This document shows, in pieces, positions 31,679 to 44,200 of a stretch of DNA of 64,000 nucleotides. The stretch is from Pleodorina starrii (lineage: Eukaryota; Chlorophyta; Chlorophyceae; Chlamydomonadales; Volvocaceae). The notes under the pieces are model-generated. The model saw only the letters and a program-made list of their open reading frames with translations, was not told the DNA's origin and ran no database searches. The DNA lies in NCBI GenBank assembly GCA_030267565.1, contig BRXU01000001.1:3534001-3598000 (forward strand). Direction: 5' to 3'. The translations under genes were made by a program, and so were the position numbers. Position 1 is the first letter of the stretch. Each line of letters begins with the position of its first letter.

Positions 31679-33115
31679 GTGCAGACGCACCAACGCTTAA
31701 CACCAAAAATGGCGGGTAACCAGCAGGCGTCTCGGGTGAAAGCATGCTGGACGCGATGTGAGATTCCCATGCAGCTGCCTGGCATTCAGAATGGCTCCGT
31801 GGCCTCCTTGAACCTGATCCCAGAGAAGCTCCGCGCCTCGGCGGCGGCCAGTCTCTTCGACCGCAAGCCGAACCAGATCAGCCAGCCCAACCTCGATTTC
31901 ATTTATAACAAAAGGGAAATGGCTGGCACGAAGCCACCCCTCCAGCAGGCACATGCCAGCGGCGCTACTATCGGCATGAATGCGACCAACCAGGACAGCC
32001 CCTATGCCGCTGGCTCCTGGCGTGGCGAAGACAGTGCTGAATCCCCCATGGTCTTGGGCGGACTGGCCCCTCTCAACACCGCGACGATTGACCTGCTGGC
32101 AATGATGATGGGTAAGACTGGAAATAGCAACCCTGCTGCTTGGCCGCCAACTGAATATCATAGCTATGCGCAGCGGGTGTCACAACCTAGTTCTAGATGG
32201 AAACTACCCAGCAGCACACACCTGACATGTGCAATACAGCAAGCCACTGATGAATACATCAATCACACAGAATGGTCCAGCCCCACTGCCCAACAGACTA
32301 CAATCATACCCCAAACACCCTCCCATGATAAACCCCCCACAAGGTGGACAGCTAACTGGAGGCTGGAGGACCCTAGCGGCCAGGACGAAAGGATGTGGAC
32401 CTGCCTGTGGACCGGCAATATTGGAGAGTTCTCACAGCTAGCGGCATGTCGGAAAGTCGGATGGAGAGAGCAAAGTTGGTGCGTTGATGGTGCTTACCCC
32501 AATTGCACGAGGAACAGACAAGGAGAAGCCCCTGCTAAGGATCTGCATCCCAAAACTAGTTATCCTGACTGGGCCGATCCTAGAAAGATAGCATCCCAGG
32601 CGATATGTGCAGCCGCTGACCCGATGAAGGCGGTAATTACCTACCTGGCCCAACTAGCTAGAATTATTTGCCAATGCCTAATACTCTATGCCCGTCTGGT
32701 ACCATGGGTTCTGGCGTCCCTGCCCGTGATGGGGACAGCTTGCCATCTCATCAACACAATGCTGTCCGAAACGTTGCTACCACCCAAAAAGGCAATACCC
32801 AGATACACCCTGTACGTACTAAGTCTTGGGTCAGCTATTTACCCAATACCAATGCTTGCATGCATTACCCCATTAGCTACACTTAGTGCAGCCCTCTGCG
32901 CTGCATCGATCATCCTAACCGCCGGGATGATGTGGGCAATTCTGACTGCTACTAATCTCCTCATACCAATCATCAGCCAGCTGAAAACAATAAAGCAGAT
33001 AACCACACACCCCTGCCCTGAACTTGTGCTACTATGCCACCTCATCAACGGCATGCATCCGCTACATAGCTATACTGGCATGCCTAACGGATCCCTTGCA
33101 CTTCCTATTGCATAG
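31679..33115 (+). CDS. N-terminal ORF segment of the Dualen-type element
   Basis: 478 codons. The first half is hydrophilic with Trp-rich patches (RMWTCLWTGNIGEF, WREQSWCVDGAYPN). The second half is strongly hydrophobic, with several membrane-like stretches (LATLSAALCAASIILTAGMM). No zinc knuckle or known domain is visible. The frame ends at 33113 and coding-like sequence continues one frame over from about 33024, suggesting an indel or a programmed shift. Function unknown; a gag-like role would be a guess. Confidence 0.5.
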   Translation: MQTHQRLTPKMAGNQQASRVKACWTRCEIPMQLPGIQNGSVASLNLIPEKLRASAAASLFDRKPNQISQPNLDFIYNKREMAGTKPPLQQAHASGATIGMNATNQDSPYAAGSWRGEDSAESPMVLGGLAPLNTATIDLLAMMMGKTGNSNPAAWPPTEYHSYAQRVSQPSSRWKLPSSTHLTCAIQQATDEYINHTEWSSPTAQQTTIIPQTPSHDKPPTRWTANWRLEDPSGQDERMWTCLWTGNIGEFSQLAACRKVGWREQSWCVDGAYPNCTRNRQGEAPAKDLHPKTSYPDWADPRKIASQAICAAADPMKAVITYLAQLARIICQCLILYARLVPWVLASLPVMGTACHLINTMLSETLLPPKKAIPRYTLYVLSLGSAIYPIPMLACITPLATLSAALCAASIILTAGMMWAILTATNLLIPIISQLKTIKQITTHPCPELVLLCHLINGMHPLHSYTGMPNGSLALPIA

Positions 33116-34961
33116 ACTGCAAGCATTCGAAATTAAAATCCTCATCATTACTGCCTTCTCCATCAAGTTCCGCACACAAAAACACACAGCGTGTCTAACT
33201 GCTGCAATCACCATGCTCTCAGTGATGGGCCAAATCAGACAGAACGAAGAGCCGGTCGCGCTCCTTGCCATCACCTTGAAGGCTGGCCTCCCAACCCTCC
33301 TGAAATTCGCAACTACAGACAAAATTAGGGCAAACCCTGAGACTGCCAAACGGGCAGCACCGGCGAAAAACAAAGGACACCAGTGCAGGACAGGCAACAA
33401 TACACGTCGACTGAAAAAACGTCATCCCCATAATTCGCACAGACCTACACGCGCACACCCACCACATGGATACTGGGACAGACGGAAAATAGGGGGAGAC
33501 ACACCTGTCGAACAAGAACATCAGGATCCCATGGAACATGAGCAATGGGCCCCTAATCCGATACCATGGCCACTGCCTCGCCCATGTATTAATGGAAGCG
33601 GACCAACCCACCACGAGCAACAACGAAGGCAATTCTGCCAAGTGCACGCACTCAACAATCTCATTGGGGGACATTACCTCAACCCGGAGCACGTGCTGGA
33701 ATACTGCATACGCTTAGATGACCACCTACAAGCCACTAATCACCCTAGCCGCGCCCTATGGCGCGAAACTTTCAACAGACACACAGGCGCCTTCGCGACG
33801 CTAGCAATAAACCACTACCTACGCTACAATGTCTATCTCACCTCACAAGACCCGACAAAGCAGTTTCTTGCCCTTATAAGTGCACCACGCGCACTGTCCT
33901 CGGGCAATGCTGTGAGGAGACGTGCCCTCCCCGCACTGCCACCTTTGGCAGCCCAATACGGATTCGTACTACAGATGTCCGGACGCCCTCACGCTGTATG
34001 TGTGAAACGAATCGGGGATACCTGGCATCTTATCGACTCGGAACACGTGCAATCAAAACTACTAAAGACACAAGTGGACTGGCAAGAGTTACAGGGCGGC
34101 GTTCAGTACCTCGACAGCGTCGACATTCTAACCACCACCAACATGGCAAACGAGCTTAAGGAGGTTTTACCACCACCAGGATGGCCAGCAGCCCGACACC
34201 CAGCGGTCAGGATCGAGGAACCACTGGGAGACACCCCAGAAGCTACCGCCCCCAGCGACCTGCAACAAGATGCACCTCCCGAAAATTTGGAAGCGGGAGC
34301 TCACACAGCACAAATCAGAGATGCAGCCGTCAACCCACAAATTCACCCAACCGAGGAACGAGCGGTTCTCAGAACATACGCTATGGCCGTCCAGAGGGGT
34401 CTTCCCGCCCATGCCACAACAACTGTCCCACGGCAAGATACCCGGCCCCAAACCCTACAGGCTAACGCGAACCGACCGGCGGCGGCCCCTGTGCAACCGC
34501 TGCCTGCTGACAATGAGATGCCGCTAGCGCAACCACATGACCTCACGGCCCCTAACAACGCAAACATTGCAGCACCACGGCGCACCACTGAAAGACGCAA
34601 CCCTGCGGCAATGCAAACCATACAAGAGCGTGCAGGCGACAAAAGCAAGATGGGACGGAAAAGACGCCACAAAATAGACGATACCCAAACCACCATTCTG
34701 GAAGCCTTCCGTCGACAGAAACATAGGAGACCAGGGACCCCCCTTGAGCCTAACTACAATGCTGAGGCCGGACAAGCTGGCACCTCCCCGCAACCCGAGC
34801 AAAGTCCGCTGCAAACGACAGGCACCACGTCACATCGTTACTTACACGTTGTCACACACAACGTGAGAGGCTTACAAGGACACCTATACGATGTTCTCTG
34901 CAATACACTTGACTGGAGGGCGGATATCCTTGTACTTACCGAAACAAAGCTCGGCAAATAA
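33024..34961 (+). CDS. cysteine protease and start of APE endonuclease (Dualen-type element)
   Basis: 645 codons. From about 33625 comes a papain-fold deubiquitinase-like domain. Its nucleophile block RQFCQVHALNNLIGG is close to the Josephin signature (ataxin-3 family). The histidine block GRPHAVCVKRIGDTWHLIDS at about 33985 supplies His and an acidic or Asn partner position. Published Dualen elements carry an OTU-type cysteine protease in this place; the Cys-x2-HxLNN pattern here looks more Josephin-like. A low-complexity, Pro/Thr-rich linker follows. The C-terminus begins the APE endonuclease (VTHNVRGL, ILVLTETKLGK). A stop at 34959 cuts it; the domain resumes one frame over. Confidence 0.7.
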   Translation: MCYYATSSTACIRYIAILACLTDPLHFLLHRLQAFEIKILIITAFSIKFRTQKHTACLTAAITMLSVMGQIRQNEEPVALLAITLKAGLPTLLKFATTDKIRANPETAKRAAPAKNKGHQCRTGNNTRRLKKRHPHNSHRPTRAHPPHGYWDRRKIGGDTPVEQEHQDPMEHEQWAPNPIPWPLPRPCINGSGPTHHEQQRRQFCQVHALNNLIGGHYLNPEHVLEYCIRLDDHLQATNHPSRALWRETFNRHTGAFATLAINHYLRYNVYLTSQDPTKQFLALISAPRALSSGNAVRRRALPALPPLAAQYGFVLQMSGRPHAVCVKRIGDTWHLIDSEHVQSKLLKTQVDWQELQGGVQYLDSVDILTTTNMANELKEVLPPPGWPAARHPAVRIEEPLGDTPEATAPSDLQQDAPPENLEAGAHTAQIRDAAVNPQIHPTEERAVLRTYAMAVQRGLPAHATTTVPRQDTRPQTLQANANRPAAAPVQPLPADNEMPLAQPHDLTAPNNANIAAPRRTTERRNPAAMQTIQERAGDKSKMGRKRRHKIDDTQTTILEAFRRQKHRRPGTPLEPNYNAEAGQAGTSPQPEQSPLQTTGTTSHRYLHVVTHNVRGLQGHLYDVLCNTLDWRADILVLTETKLGK

Positions 34962-36705
34962 ATGCGGCCTAAACGGCCGGATGAAGATGCATTTCCCCGG
35001 CTACCATGCTTGGGGCAGCACATTCCCCAACAAAAAGAACAAGTTGGGACAACCAGCTCCCGTAAGGCAAGCGGGGGTCGTGATTGCTATCTCGGATAGG
35101 TTTGCATCGGCCGGAAGTGTTGCATGTGAGCAGCATCCACGCAACCTGCAAGGATACGTATGCCACTGCACCGTACGCACTCCGCATAGCACAACCCTAC
35201 ACATCATAGGCGTTTACACGCCAGAACTGACATCTACACGCAAGTCCATATACAAATATTGTGCGGACGTACTCACGCATGCAGACAACCATAAGGAGCA
35301 TGTGATTATAGCTGGAGATTTTAATGCTGCCCTGCAAGCTGCTGACAGATCCACTGCCACCCTCGACGCGGATGACGTCTGCCACCGCACCTTTGTGTCC
35401 GAAAACAACCTGAAACCCCTAACCCCGCTCATAGCTGCGGAAGGCCGGCAATACACCTATCGCCAGTTCAAAAACGGCTCCATCGCGCATGAAAGCCGAA
35501 TCGATGACATCCTATGCAATAAGATCCTGACAACAAGATTAGACCTCTACAAGATAACGTCCGGAGTCTCAGCATATGAGACAGTTACCGTGCCCGGAGG
35601 CCACTTCGACCACAAACCTCTTCACGGAAGAATGCCCATTGAAGCTGTCCGACTATTTGACTGCCCCACCTCAGCAGCGCATAACCCAAATACCGCCGAC
35701 ACCACACCTACCTCAACAAAATGGCAAACCGTCAAACTACCAATCACAAAATCCACATTGGATACAGTGAGGGAGACGCTCGAAAACGAACTAGCCTCAG
35801 ACATGGCACAATTACATGACCGACTTCAGCCTGCTCTGACGGCTGTAACTGCTGCCCTAACAGAAGAGGATGGAACCGGTAGAAGTGCAGCCCTCCGCTT
35901 GCGTGAACTGCGGAGTCACCCGGATGTCAGCCAAACCAACGTTACCAGTTGTGCGGAAGATCTACAGCAAATCTTAACGCACGCTCTCGACACACTCCTG
36001 AGTCACTGCGAGCACAAGCCCCCACGAACTGGAAAACTACACGCGACCAGGGTCGTGGGACGTAAGGTCAAACAGCTCCACCACGAGCACAGGAAGGTAA
36101 AATCGGAGCTCGAGCAAATCTATCGGCGGACCAAGGAACTAGGCATCGAAATACCAACCTACACAACCGATACCAACCCAGCCGAAATGCAGGATACCGC
36201 TGCCGGGGAGGCTGTGAGAAACACAGTTGAGCCCACACCCGGAAACGTAACGGCACCATCTCCCAATACAGGAGGTCAACACGTGGCACAGCCTACACAA
36301 AACGAAAAGGACACAATACGGCAGGAACCCACGCCTGCTGCGGCGCAGACAATAGGCCCCATGGAAATAGATGACATGAACGACAAAAACACCGCCCCAT
36401 CGCGTATAACCACTGGAAGCCCCGATAACGCGATCGGGACACGCATCAATGGTCTCCGCAAAAGACTGCGAGAAGTTGGCCAGTTGCTAAGGAAAGCTAC
36501 CTCCGACCGAAAAAGCGAAAATATAAAGAACGCAAAACGCAGATTTCAACGAATGCTTGCGGTCCGCCCGAAGCAAGGACACCGAGTTATCTTCAACAAA
36601 GGAGAGGCACAGCAAAAAGGGATACCCGCCATCAGACACCCACGCGATGGACTAGTCCGCACAGATCCCGCTGATATCCTCGATGCCCTACATACATATT
36701 TTTAA
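34891..36705 (+). CDS. APE-type endonuclease, main part, and linker (Dualen-type element)
   Basis: Coding continues from about 34970. Endonuclease/exonuclease/phosphatase motifs follow in order: GVYTPE; AGDFNAAL, with the catalytic Asp and Asn; SRIDDIL; and GGHFDHKPL, where FDH replaces the usual SDH. The catalytic Glu (LTETK) is in the preceding frame, so one frameshift separates it. The enzyme nicks target DNA to prime reverse transcription. The rest is a charged, coiled-coil-like linker that leads towards the RT. It stops at 36703-36705 where about 0.8 kb of unrelated DNA begins. Confidence 0.75.
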   Translation: MFSAIHLTGGRISLYLPKQSSANKCGLNGRMKMHFPGYHAWGSTFPNKKNKLGQPAPVRQAGVVIAISDRFASAGSVACEQHPRNLQGYVCHCTVRTPHSTTLHIIGVYTPELTSTRKSIYKYCADVLTHADNHKEHVIIAGDFNAALQAADRSTATLDADDVCHRTFVSENNLKPLTPLIAAEGRQYTYRQFKNGSIAHESRIDDILCNKILTTRLDLYKITSGVSAYETVTVPGGHFDHKPLHGRMPIEAVRLFDCPTSAAHNPNTADTTPTSTKWQTVKLPITKSTLDTVRETLENELASDMAQLHDRLQPALTAVTAALTEEDGTGRSAALRLRELRSHPDVSQTNVTSCAEDLQQILTHALDTLLSHCEHKPPRTGKLHATRVVGRKVKQLHHEHRKVKSELEQIYRRTKELGIEIPTYTTDTNPAEMQDTAAGEAVRNTVEPTPGNVTAPSPNTGGQHVAQPTQNEKDTIRQEPTPAAAQTIGPMEIDDMNDKNTAPSRITTGSPDNAIGTRINGLRKRLREVGQLLRKATSDRKSENIKNAKRRFQRMLAVRPKQGHRVIFNKGEAQQKGIPAIRHPRDGLVRTDPADILDALHTYF

Positions 36706-37520
36706 GCCGCCCTTAGTGGACGTGAACACCGAGTCTGACGTCATATTTAGCTCAATTAGCTCCGAAGCTGCCGGGGCTGCGACTGGGGCTTTTACAGCCT
36801 CTAAATAGAGGCAAATGCGAATGGTACAAGAACCACGACAGCGTCATATAGCTATGACGGATCAAAGACGTGGCCGGCCAGGGCCCAGGAATGGACGTCC
36901 AAGTTTTTGGCGTCCGCAGGCATGCATCTGCTGCCCGCGATGTATATGCGACACTGTTCCATGGTTATGACACTCCTCAAATGAGCCCGCAGCACCGCAG
37001 CCATGTGCCAGGTGACGGGCGGGGCCAGTGTCGGTTGAGGAGGGCAGGGCTTCCAAACTTCCACGGTACGGTCTTCCGCAAGCGCGGTCGACAACGCCGA
37101 CCATTTGCACCCGAAAACACGTGCATATTATGCTGAGGCACAGCTACGCTCGCTCATGCATAATGCCGCCATCTAAATTTCATTGACTGGGAATAGTCGT
37201 CCATACTTTGAAGCTGTTAAATATTATATGAAATCAGGATGGAGCATAGGAAGCTTAGTAAAAACTGAGTTTATTATGTTGGAAAGGTTGGAAGAGGTCG
37301 TGCAGTGAATCGGATTTTTTCATCCATTTTTAGTTACTATAGTTCTTTAAGATAAGAAGGGCCTGGTATCGGGGTTACCCGAAACCCCATATCGCCTGGA
37401 CATTGCGCCCACATGGCCGTGAAATAAAACACTCTTCGAAGCTGGAGTTCCGGTGAACTCTGGTGGCGGCTCACCTTTGGTTCACGCCAGGCGGCCCCAG
37501 CCATTGGGGCCCGCACAGGG
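36706..37520. other. non-coding insert between APE linker and RT
   Basis: The polyprotein breaks after DALHTYF and resumes as KFLPEDVHRQYPWAEAY at about 37523. The 0.8 kb between is AT-richer in its middle part and has no long frame of its own. It is presumably a small insertion, but I could not fix inverted ends or a target duplication. Confidence 0.45.
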
Positions 37521-37522
37521 AA

Positions 37523-39686
37523 ATTCCTACCAGAAGACGTGCATAGGCAATACCCATGGGCCGAGGCCTACGCCCCAGACACGTTCACACTTCATGCGTA
37601 CGACGCGCCTGGTAACCATGCCCTGCTCCCGCATATCGCCGACCCCACCAATTTCGACACTTGCATTCAGTTTCTCTCCCGTAACAAGGCGCCTGGGCCT
37701 GATGGCATACCCAATGAATTACTCAAAGCCCTCCCTGCCTCCTTAAAATGTGACATACATAACCTGCTGATCCTCATGTGGGTCAAAGCAGAAACACCTT
37801 TATCCTGGACAACGTCAGACACAGTCCTTATACCTAAGCCGAACGGCGACCCCCTCCTCATTAAAAACAAGAGACCCATAGCCCTCGCCAACACGCTCTA
37901 TAAATTATGGACAAGTCTCATCACGCTGTCCACATCCAAGTTTGCACCTTCTGCTGACCTCTTCAGTGAAGCCCAAGAAGGCTTCCTTAAACACAGAAAT
38001 ACTGAACGCCAAATCCTCAATCTCCTGCACAGCATAGAAGACGCGGGCCTCACCCGACGAGACCTATACATCCTATACGTTGACTTCTCGAGTGCTTTTA
38101 ACACCATCGACCACGATAAGCTATTGCAGATTATGTATGACCTAGGCCTACCACTGGACCTGATCGAGGTTGTACGCGATCTCTACAGTCAAGCACGCAC
38201 ATGCATTCGTACCGAGCACGGACGGACACCCGACATCCATATCGAACGAGGAACAGTGCAGGGCGACACGCTCTCCCCGCTACTCTTCATCATTTTTCTT
38301 GAGCCCCTTCTGCGATGGCTACATGTTGGCGGCCGAGGTTACAAGTACGGTTGCTTAACGGACAAAGATAACGAAAGATACCATTGTAGCTCCGCTGCTT
38401 ACGCAGATGACCTAGCAGCAATAACCAACACGCTCTCAGACCTTACGACTCAATGCGAAAAAATAGGCAAATATGCAAAGTGGGCAGGCCTGGAAGTGAA
38501 CCACGAGAAATGTGCCGTGTCCGCCATTTTACACAAGACATCGTGGGACGTCAAACTACCACATGGCCCGACGTGCGACAGAACACTACAATCTGCCCTG
38601 AAAGATAAAATAAGAATAAACGGCAAAACAATACCATACAAACACCCGGGGCAAGCATACAAATACCTAGGTGTTCACATAGCCCTGACTCTAAACTGGG
38701 CAGCGCAAATGGAGTATGTCAAAGAAAAGATTCGCACGAGGGGACATGACATTGCCACGTCCCTCGCATCCCCTGACCAACGCCTACGCATGATCCAGAC
38801 CTGTATCCAGCCCGCAATTGCGTACAGCTTCCCCACAATGGCATACACGAACAATGATATCAAAATCCTCGATAGTATGGTCACACGCGTCGCAAAACAG
38901 AGCTACGGACTCAAAATGGGCTTCTGCACCCGTGCAATTCTGCTCCCACAGGAACAGTACGGCCTGGGACTTGGCTCGTTCTTACCCATTTACGTACGTA
39001 AGGCCACCAGGGCCCTGGTGCTCTCTCTTAACGATCAAGGGCGGCTCGGTGTCGTAACCCGTGCACTACTGGAACTGCAAGCCAAACGCGCAGGCACCCT
39101 TGAAGCACATGCGTATCGGGCGGAAAGTCATTTTTACTGTACCCTCAAGCAACTCACTCTCACGCGAGCTCATGGGCTCACAATCACCACTATGGGTAAA
39201 GGATACACCACTACCCTACACAGCCTAGCCGCTCTTGCTGATGCAATGGGTACATACCCAGGCACTACCGACCCGGTCATCCCGTATCGGTACATTCTCC
39301 CCCTGATTGAGATTGGACTTGATCTCCGTAGTCTAGTAGACATGAACAATGACCGTTATCTGATCGACACCACAGCCTTAAAAAGGCTTACCAATGGGAG
39401 AGCGCGGCACCGACACCTTGTCTCTCTTAACCGCCTGAGCCTTGCACTAAGCGCCACAGGGGAAAACCCATCCAAATGCAATCACGAACGACCCCTACCC
39501 CATCGTGACAGGAAGCTACCCGATTTCCCCGTTATCAGCAGCCTTGTTCGTAACAACCTGTCACCCACCCCCGCCTCACAACGCCTCATCACTGAATTCC
39601 TGCGGGCACGCGCCAACACATACCAACCTAACATATATAAACACCGATCACACACATTACACAGTTGTACCTGGACGGTGGGTTAA
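37523..39686 (+). CDS. reverse transcriptase (Dualen-type element)
   Basis: The frame is open from about 37523 and the first ATG is at 37539. Non-LTR RT motifs are in order: NKAPGPDGIPNELLK; TVLIPKPNGD; KNKRPIALANTLYKL; YVDFSSAFNTIDH (first catalytic Asp); RGTVQGDTLSPLLFI; AAYADDLAAI (active-site YADD); GLEVNHEKCAV; and YLGVHIALT. About 400 residues of the RT connection and thumb-like region follow. All catalytic residues are present. The frame is lost at 39684, after which coding-like sequence goes on in another frame. Confidence 0.88.
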
Positions 39687-39699
39687 ACACGGCCACGAT

Positions 39700-40716
39700 G
39701 AATTCTTCATGCCTGATGCGACGCCACCCACTCAAACCACAAACGAAGACCGCCACATGCCCCATAATGCCGACCCCCCCGAACATGGGATCCCAGAAAA
39801 CACCGACCCTGATGACCCGATGGATGGTACCACGGACAAAACCCAACAAGCAGCGCAAACCCTGCTAATCCGCATGGTAACACCCTGACACAACCTCCTA
39901 ACCAACCCAAACGCCGCATCCAATCTCTACCATCAGCGCCTGATGGAGAGGATGGGGAGCCTAACAAGAAAGCCCGCCAATTACAAAGGACAAGTCAGCG
40001 ACGAAAATGCACCCCGGCTGTGAGGCGGCGAAACTGGATAGCCGCGCACACACGCACAAGCAACCCCAAAATAAAAGACGACCACGTACGGATGGGAGAA
40101 GCTGTTCACGAAGATGAAGAGGCCAACCCTGGTCACACTCGCTTCGCCATGAGTGCCCGATCCTTCTTTACAAACCTTATGTTAGCTGTCCCTACACTGG
40201 GACGAGGCTCTCCGACAAACTCAACCCCTGTCCTAACACGGCAGAGATCGCTCTCCTCGAAGCTACAGAACACAATGCAGCTTCTTGCAACCCAGTCGCA
40301 CAACAACCCTATTCTAAACAAACTACAAACACACCCTCTAATCGAGCATGCCAATACCCAGCCCGACGACAACGCAGAGTCCCCCTCGGAAAACCAACTG
40401 CCTACACTGCAACGCAGGACAACCTTGAAGCAGGTAAACTGGCGACTGGCACGAAAGCAATTGCTTCGTGTAAACCCCCCGCTAACAGATCGCCAGCACC
40501 CAGATAGCACTCTGGCTAACCAGCTCGTGTGCAGCCTCTACTCTGATTGTGAGTTTGTTGAACGAATCATCTACGGACCATTCCGAAAGCGAGAAACCGT
40601 AGAGCCAAAAACACGGTGCAAACGCCCCAATAAGAAACGCCCAACCACCATCGACCTCACCGAGACAGGGGACCCACAGGACAAAGGCACGACGATGGAA
40701 GTTGACGGCGGTAAGA
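39700..40716 (+). pseudogene. RT to RNase H linker of the Dualen-type element, left part
   Basis: Pro/Thr-rich coding-like sequence in at least two frames: DEFFMPDATPPTQT and beyond to 39888, then RRRNWIAAHTRTSNPKIKDD onward from 40020. The second frame carries a basic, nuclear-localisation-like stretch (KTRCKRPNKKRPTTIDLT) and is cut at 40716 by the second Ty3 element. No domain is recognised. Confidence 0.5.
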
Positions 40717-41190
40717 TGTTGCGGGAGCAGCACTTAACCGTGCCAAGTTTCAGGACGGTTTCGCTCCGTCAAGCACAGGTCTCAACAGCAGTGGTCCAGT
40801 AATCCTTGCGTAGATTACTCTGCTAACCAGGCTCCCTTCCAGGGCTTTTATACCCTGTTGCGAAGAAGGCTGAAACGACCTCTGGGATTCCGTACGTTCG
40901 AGGACCTTCGTGTCTGTCTAGTTCGTAAGTCTACTACGTAGCCCTTCGACCGACCTTCGTCGATACGAACGAGGTCGCAGGCGTAGCGCGTTCACACGCT
41001 GTCTGGTTCTTTATATTCTGTAGAACTTCTTCTATTGATCGCGCCGGGAGCGCCTTACAGACTCGACGGGAGTCTTTCGCGTCCCTATTAAGACCGCCCG
41101 CCAGTACGCCTACTAGCGGCGTTCCTTCGCGCGTCGAAGTCGTAGCAATACCGCGGCATCGAAATATGCCTAAGTATTCACGCTACAACA
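40717..41190 (-). repeat. 3' LTR of chromovirus 2
   Basis: 474 bp, matching 46507-46980 but for one base. It is the 3' LTR in the element's own orientation. Confidence 0.93.
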
Positions 41191-41210
41191 TCTGCCTCCC
41201 TTCTCTAGGA
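41191..41210 (-). other. polypurine tract of chromovirus 2
   Basis: On the minus strand GAGAAGGGAGGCAGA abuts the 3' LTR. It overlaps the end of pol and would prime plus-strand synthesis. Confidence 0.6.
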
Positions 41211-44200
41211 GCCTGCGTCCTCGCGGCGTTCTGGCTGCAGAGCCCAATAGGCTTCGACGAGGGCGCGGTCCTCAAAACGCGAGTCATCAACCCAAGTGTT
41301 GTGTTCGTGACCAAAACCCTTCCATTTCACCAAGTATCGGTGAAGCACACGCTTCCGAAGCTTACGAGTCTCATGGTCCAGGATTTTCTCAGCCGTCCAC
41401 ACGGGCCTCGTAGTGTCGGGGTCAAGTTCAACAGCTTTCGGGGGCTGTACACTACCATCGGAGCGGTAGGGTCTCAACAACGACACGTGAAACACGTTAT
41501 GGAATCTGTATTCAGCGGGTAGTTTCAACCGGGCGGCAACCGGGTTGACCATCTTCTTGATTTCGAAAGGACCAATCCACTTCGGCATCAGCTTCTTCTG
41601 CGCGCCACGTTGAGCAGCCAAGTTCTTCGTATTCAAAAGGACTTCTTGGCCTTCTGCAAACTCAACGTTTCTCCGTTTCTTGTCAACGTACTGTTTCGAT
41701 CGCTCTTGTGCCGCAAGCATGCACTGCCTGGCAACAGCAAGACGTTCTGCGTACGTTTCAGCGTAATTCTTAGCAGCAGGGACTGCATCTCCAAGATCGA
41801 GGCAGAGTGGAGTCCGCGGATGGAATCCATAATTCAAAAAGAAAGGCGAGGATCCGGTCGAGCGATTCTTCAAATTGTTCATCGCAAACTCAGCCGGACC
41901 AAGGTACTTATCCCAGGAGGTCTGATCTGTATCAACGTAGTTGCGAAGCATATCGCCAAGTATCCGATTCATCCGTTCGGTCTGTCCGTCAGTCTGAGGG
42001 TGAAAAGCCGTACTCAAGTTCTGCTGAGCCCCGACAAGCTTAAACAGCGCGGGCAGGAAGGCACCGGTAAACTTCGAGTCACGGTCGGATACGATTGTCT
42101 CTGGTAAACCGTGTAGACGAACAACGGCGTCGAAAAATAAGTCAGCAGTCTCTTCTGCATCGATCGTCTTTTTGCATGGCCGCAAGTGTACCATTTTCGT
42201 CAAACGATCGACAAACACCACGATAGAGTTGTATCCTTTTCGTGTGTTCGGCAACCCAAGGACAAAGTCCATGGAGATGCTCTGCCAAGGGCGATCAGGG
42301 ACCGGCAACGGGTGGGACAAACCCGCCGGCTTCCCAGCAGCGGCCTTGTTCCGCTGGCACGAATCGCACATCGCCACAAAGTCGGTAACATCAGCGCGTA
42401 AAGTCGGCCACCAAAACTTGCGTTCAACGAGTTCGATAGTTCGGTCACGACCAGGATGCCCAGCAAGCCGGTCGGAGTGGCACGCTGCGATGATGTCTCG
42501 TTTCAAATCGGGGTCGTTCGGCACGACAATGCGAAACTCGCATTCTTCCCCCTCCCGTTGAAAGAACCCACGAGGGTGGGACAACAAGCCACGGGTATTC
42601 GAGGGATTCTGGAACCACGCGTCACGCGCAGTTGCATCCGCAATGCGTTGAAGCAAAGAGCTCGACGCATTCTGGCGACGAGTGGTGACCGCGCACAACA
42701 CCACGCCAGCTGCAAGGGACGGGTGGCGGGAAAGGGCGTCTGCGACGACGTTCAGACGGCCTGGCCTGTAGAGCCATTCGAAATTGAACTGTTCGAGAAA
42801 TTCTACCCATCGCGCTTGCCGGCGACTCAGTTGCGCTTGGGTCTTCAGGTACGTCAGCGGGTGGTGATCAGTCACCAGCGTAAACGGTACCGAACTCTGT
42901 AGGTAACATCGCCACTCCCGTAGAGCATTCACAACCCCCAAAAGTTCTTGTTCTCCTGTACTGTAATTCCGTTCTGCCGGTGAAAATTTCTTGCTCGTAA
43001 AAGCGACCGGGCGCGCGTCCTGCAGTAACACCGCGCCGGTACCGTTGAGGGAAGCGTCCGAAATCACCTCAAACGGTTTTGAAAAGTCGGGGTAGGATAG
43101 CAGCACGTCGCTCGCTAGTCGAGTTTTCAAATCTGTAAAGGCACGTAAGGCTTGCGGAGGCCACGTGTCTGGCAACCGCGACTGACTGAAAAGGTCCGTC
43201 AGCGGCGCAACAAGCGAACTAAAGCCCGCAATAAAGCGGCGAAAGTAGTTCGCGAGGCCCACGAAAGATCGGAGTTCGGAAATGTCACGTGGCAACGGCC
43301 AGTTGCGAATGATGTCGACCTTTTGGGGGTCCATTCGGATTCCATCTGTGCTTACGATGTGCCCGAGGTATTTAACTTCAGGACGCCAGAAATCGCATTT
43401 CGAAAGCTTCACCTGAAGCTTATGTTTGCGGAGTACGGCGAGCACCAACCGAAGGTGACGCGCGTGCTCTTCGGGGGTTTTCGAAAATATCAGAATATCG
43501 TCGAGGTACACCGTCACGAACGAATTCAAGTACGGTGCGAAAATGCGATTCATGGTCGCCTGGAAGGTCGCAGGGGCGTTCGACAGACCAAACGGCAAGA
43601 CCAGCCATTCGAAGTGTCCCAGTGGCGTCGTAAAAGCCGTTTTCGGAATGTCGTCGGGATGGATTCGCAACTGGTGGTAACCCGAAGCCAGGTCAAGGGC
43701 CGTAAAGAGGGACGCTCCTGATAAGCGATCGAGGGTGTCATCAATCCGAGGTAGCGGGTATTTATTCTTCACGGTTATCTTATTCAGTGCACGGTAATCG
43801 ATGCACATGCGCAGTTCACCAGTCTTCTTGGCCACAAAGAGGATCGGCGCGCCAAAAGGCGACGTGGAAGGCTGGATAAAGCCTTTCTGTAACAAGTCCT
43901 TGACTTGCTTCTCAACCTCTTCGCGTTCTAAAGGCGATAAGCGCAACTGTGGCCGAGAAACAGGTTGCGCATCCGGTACCAACGGAATAGTGTGATGCAC
44001 ACCTCGATTTGGCGGCAAATCTGTGATCGGTGCGAAAACATCTGCGAATTCATTCAAAATCTGAGAGAGGTCTGCGTTTGCCGCGACGTCAGGAGGGAGC
44101 TCAAGTGCCTGCGGGGGCGCGCTGGTGGGTGGCGGTACGGGATTCTCCTTGACGAGCACCAGCAGCGCGCGCGCGTCTTGCTTCTTCAGGTCTCGGAACG

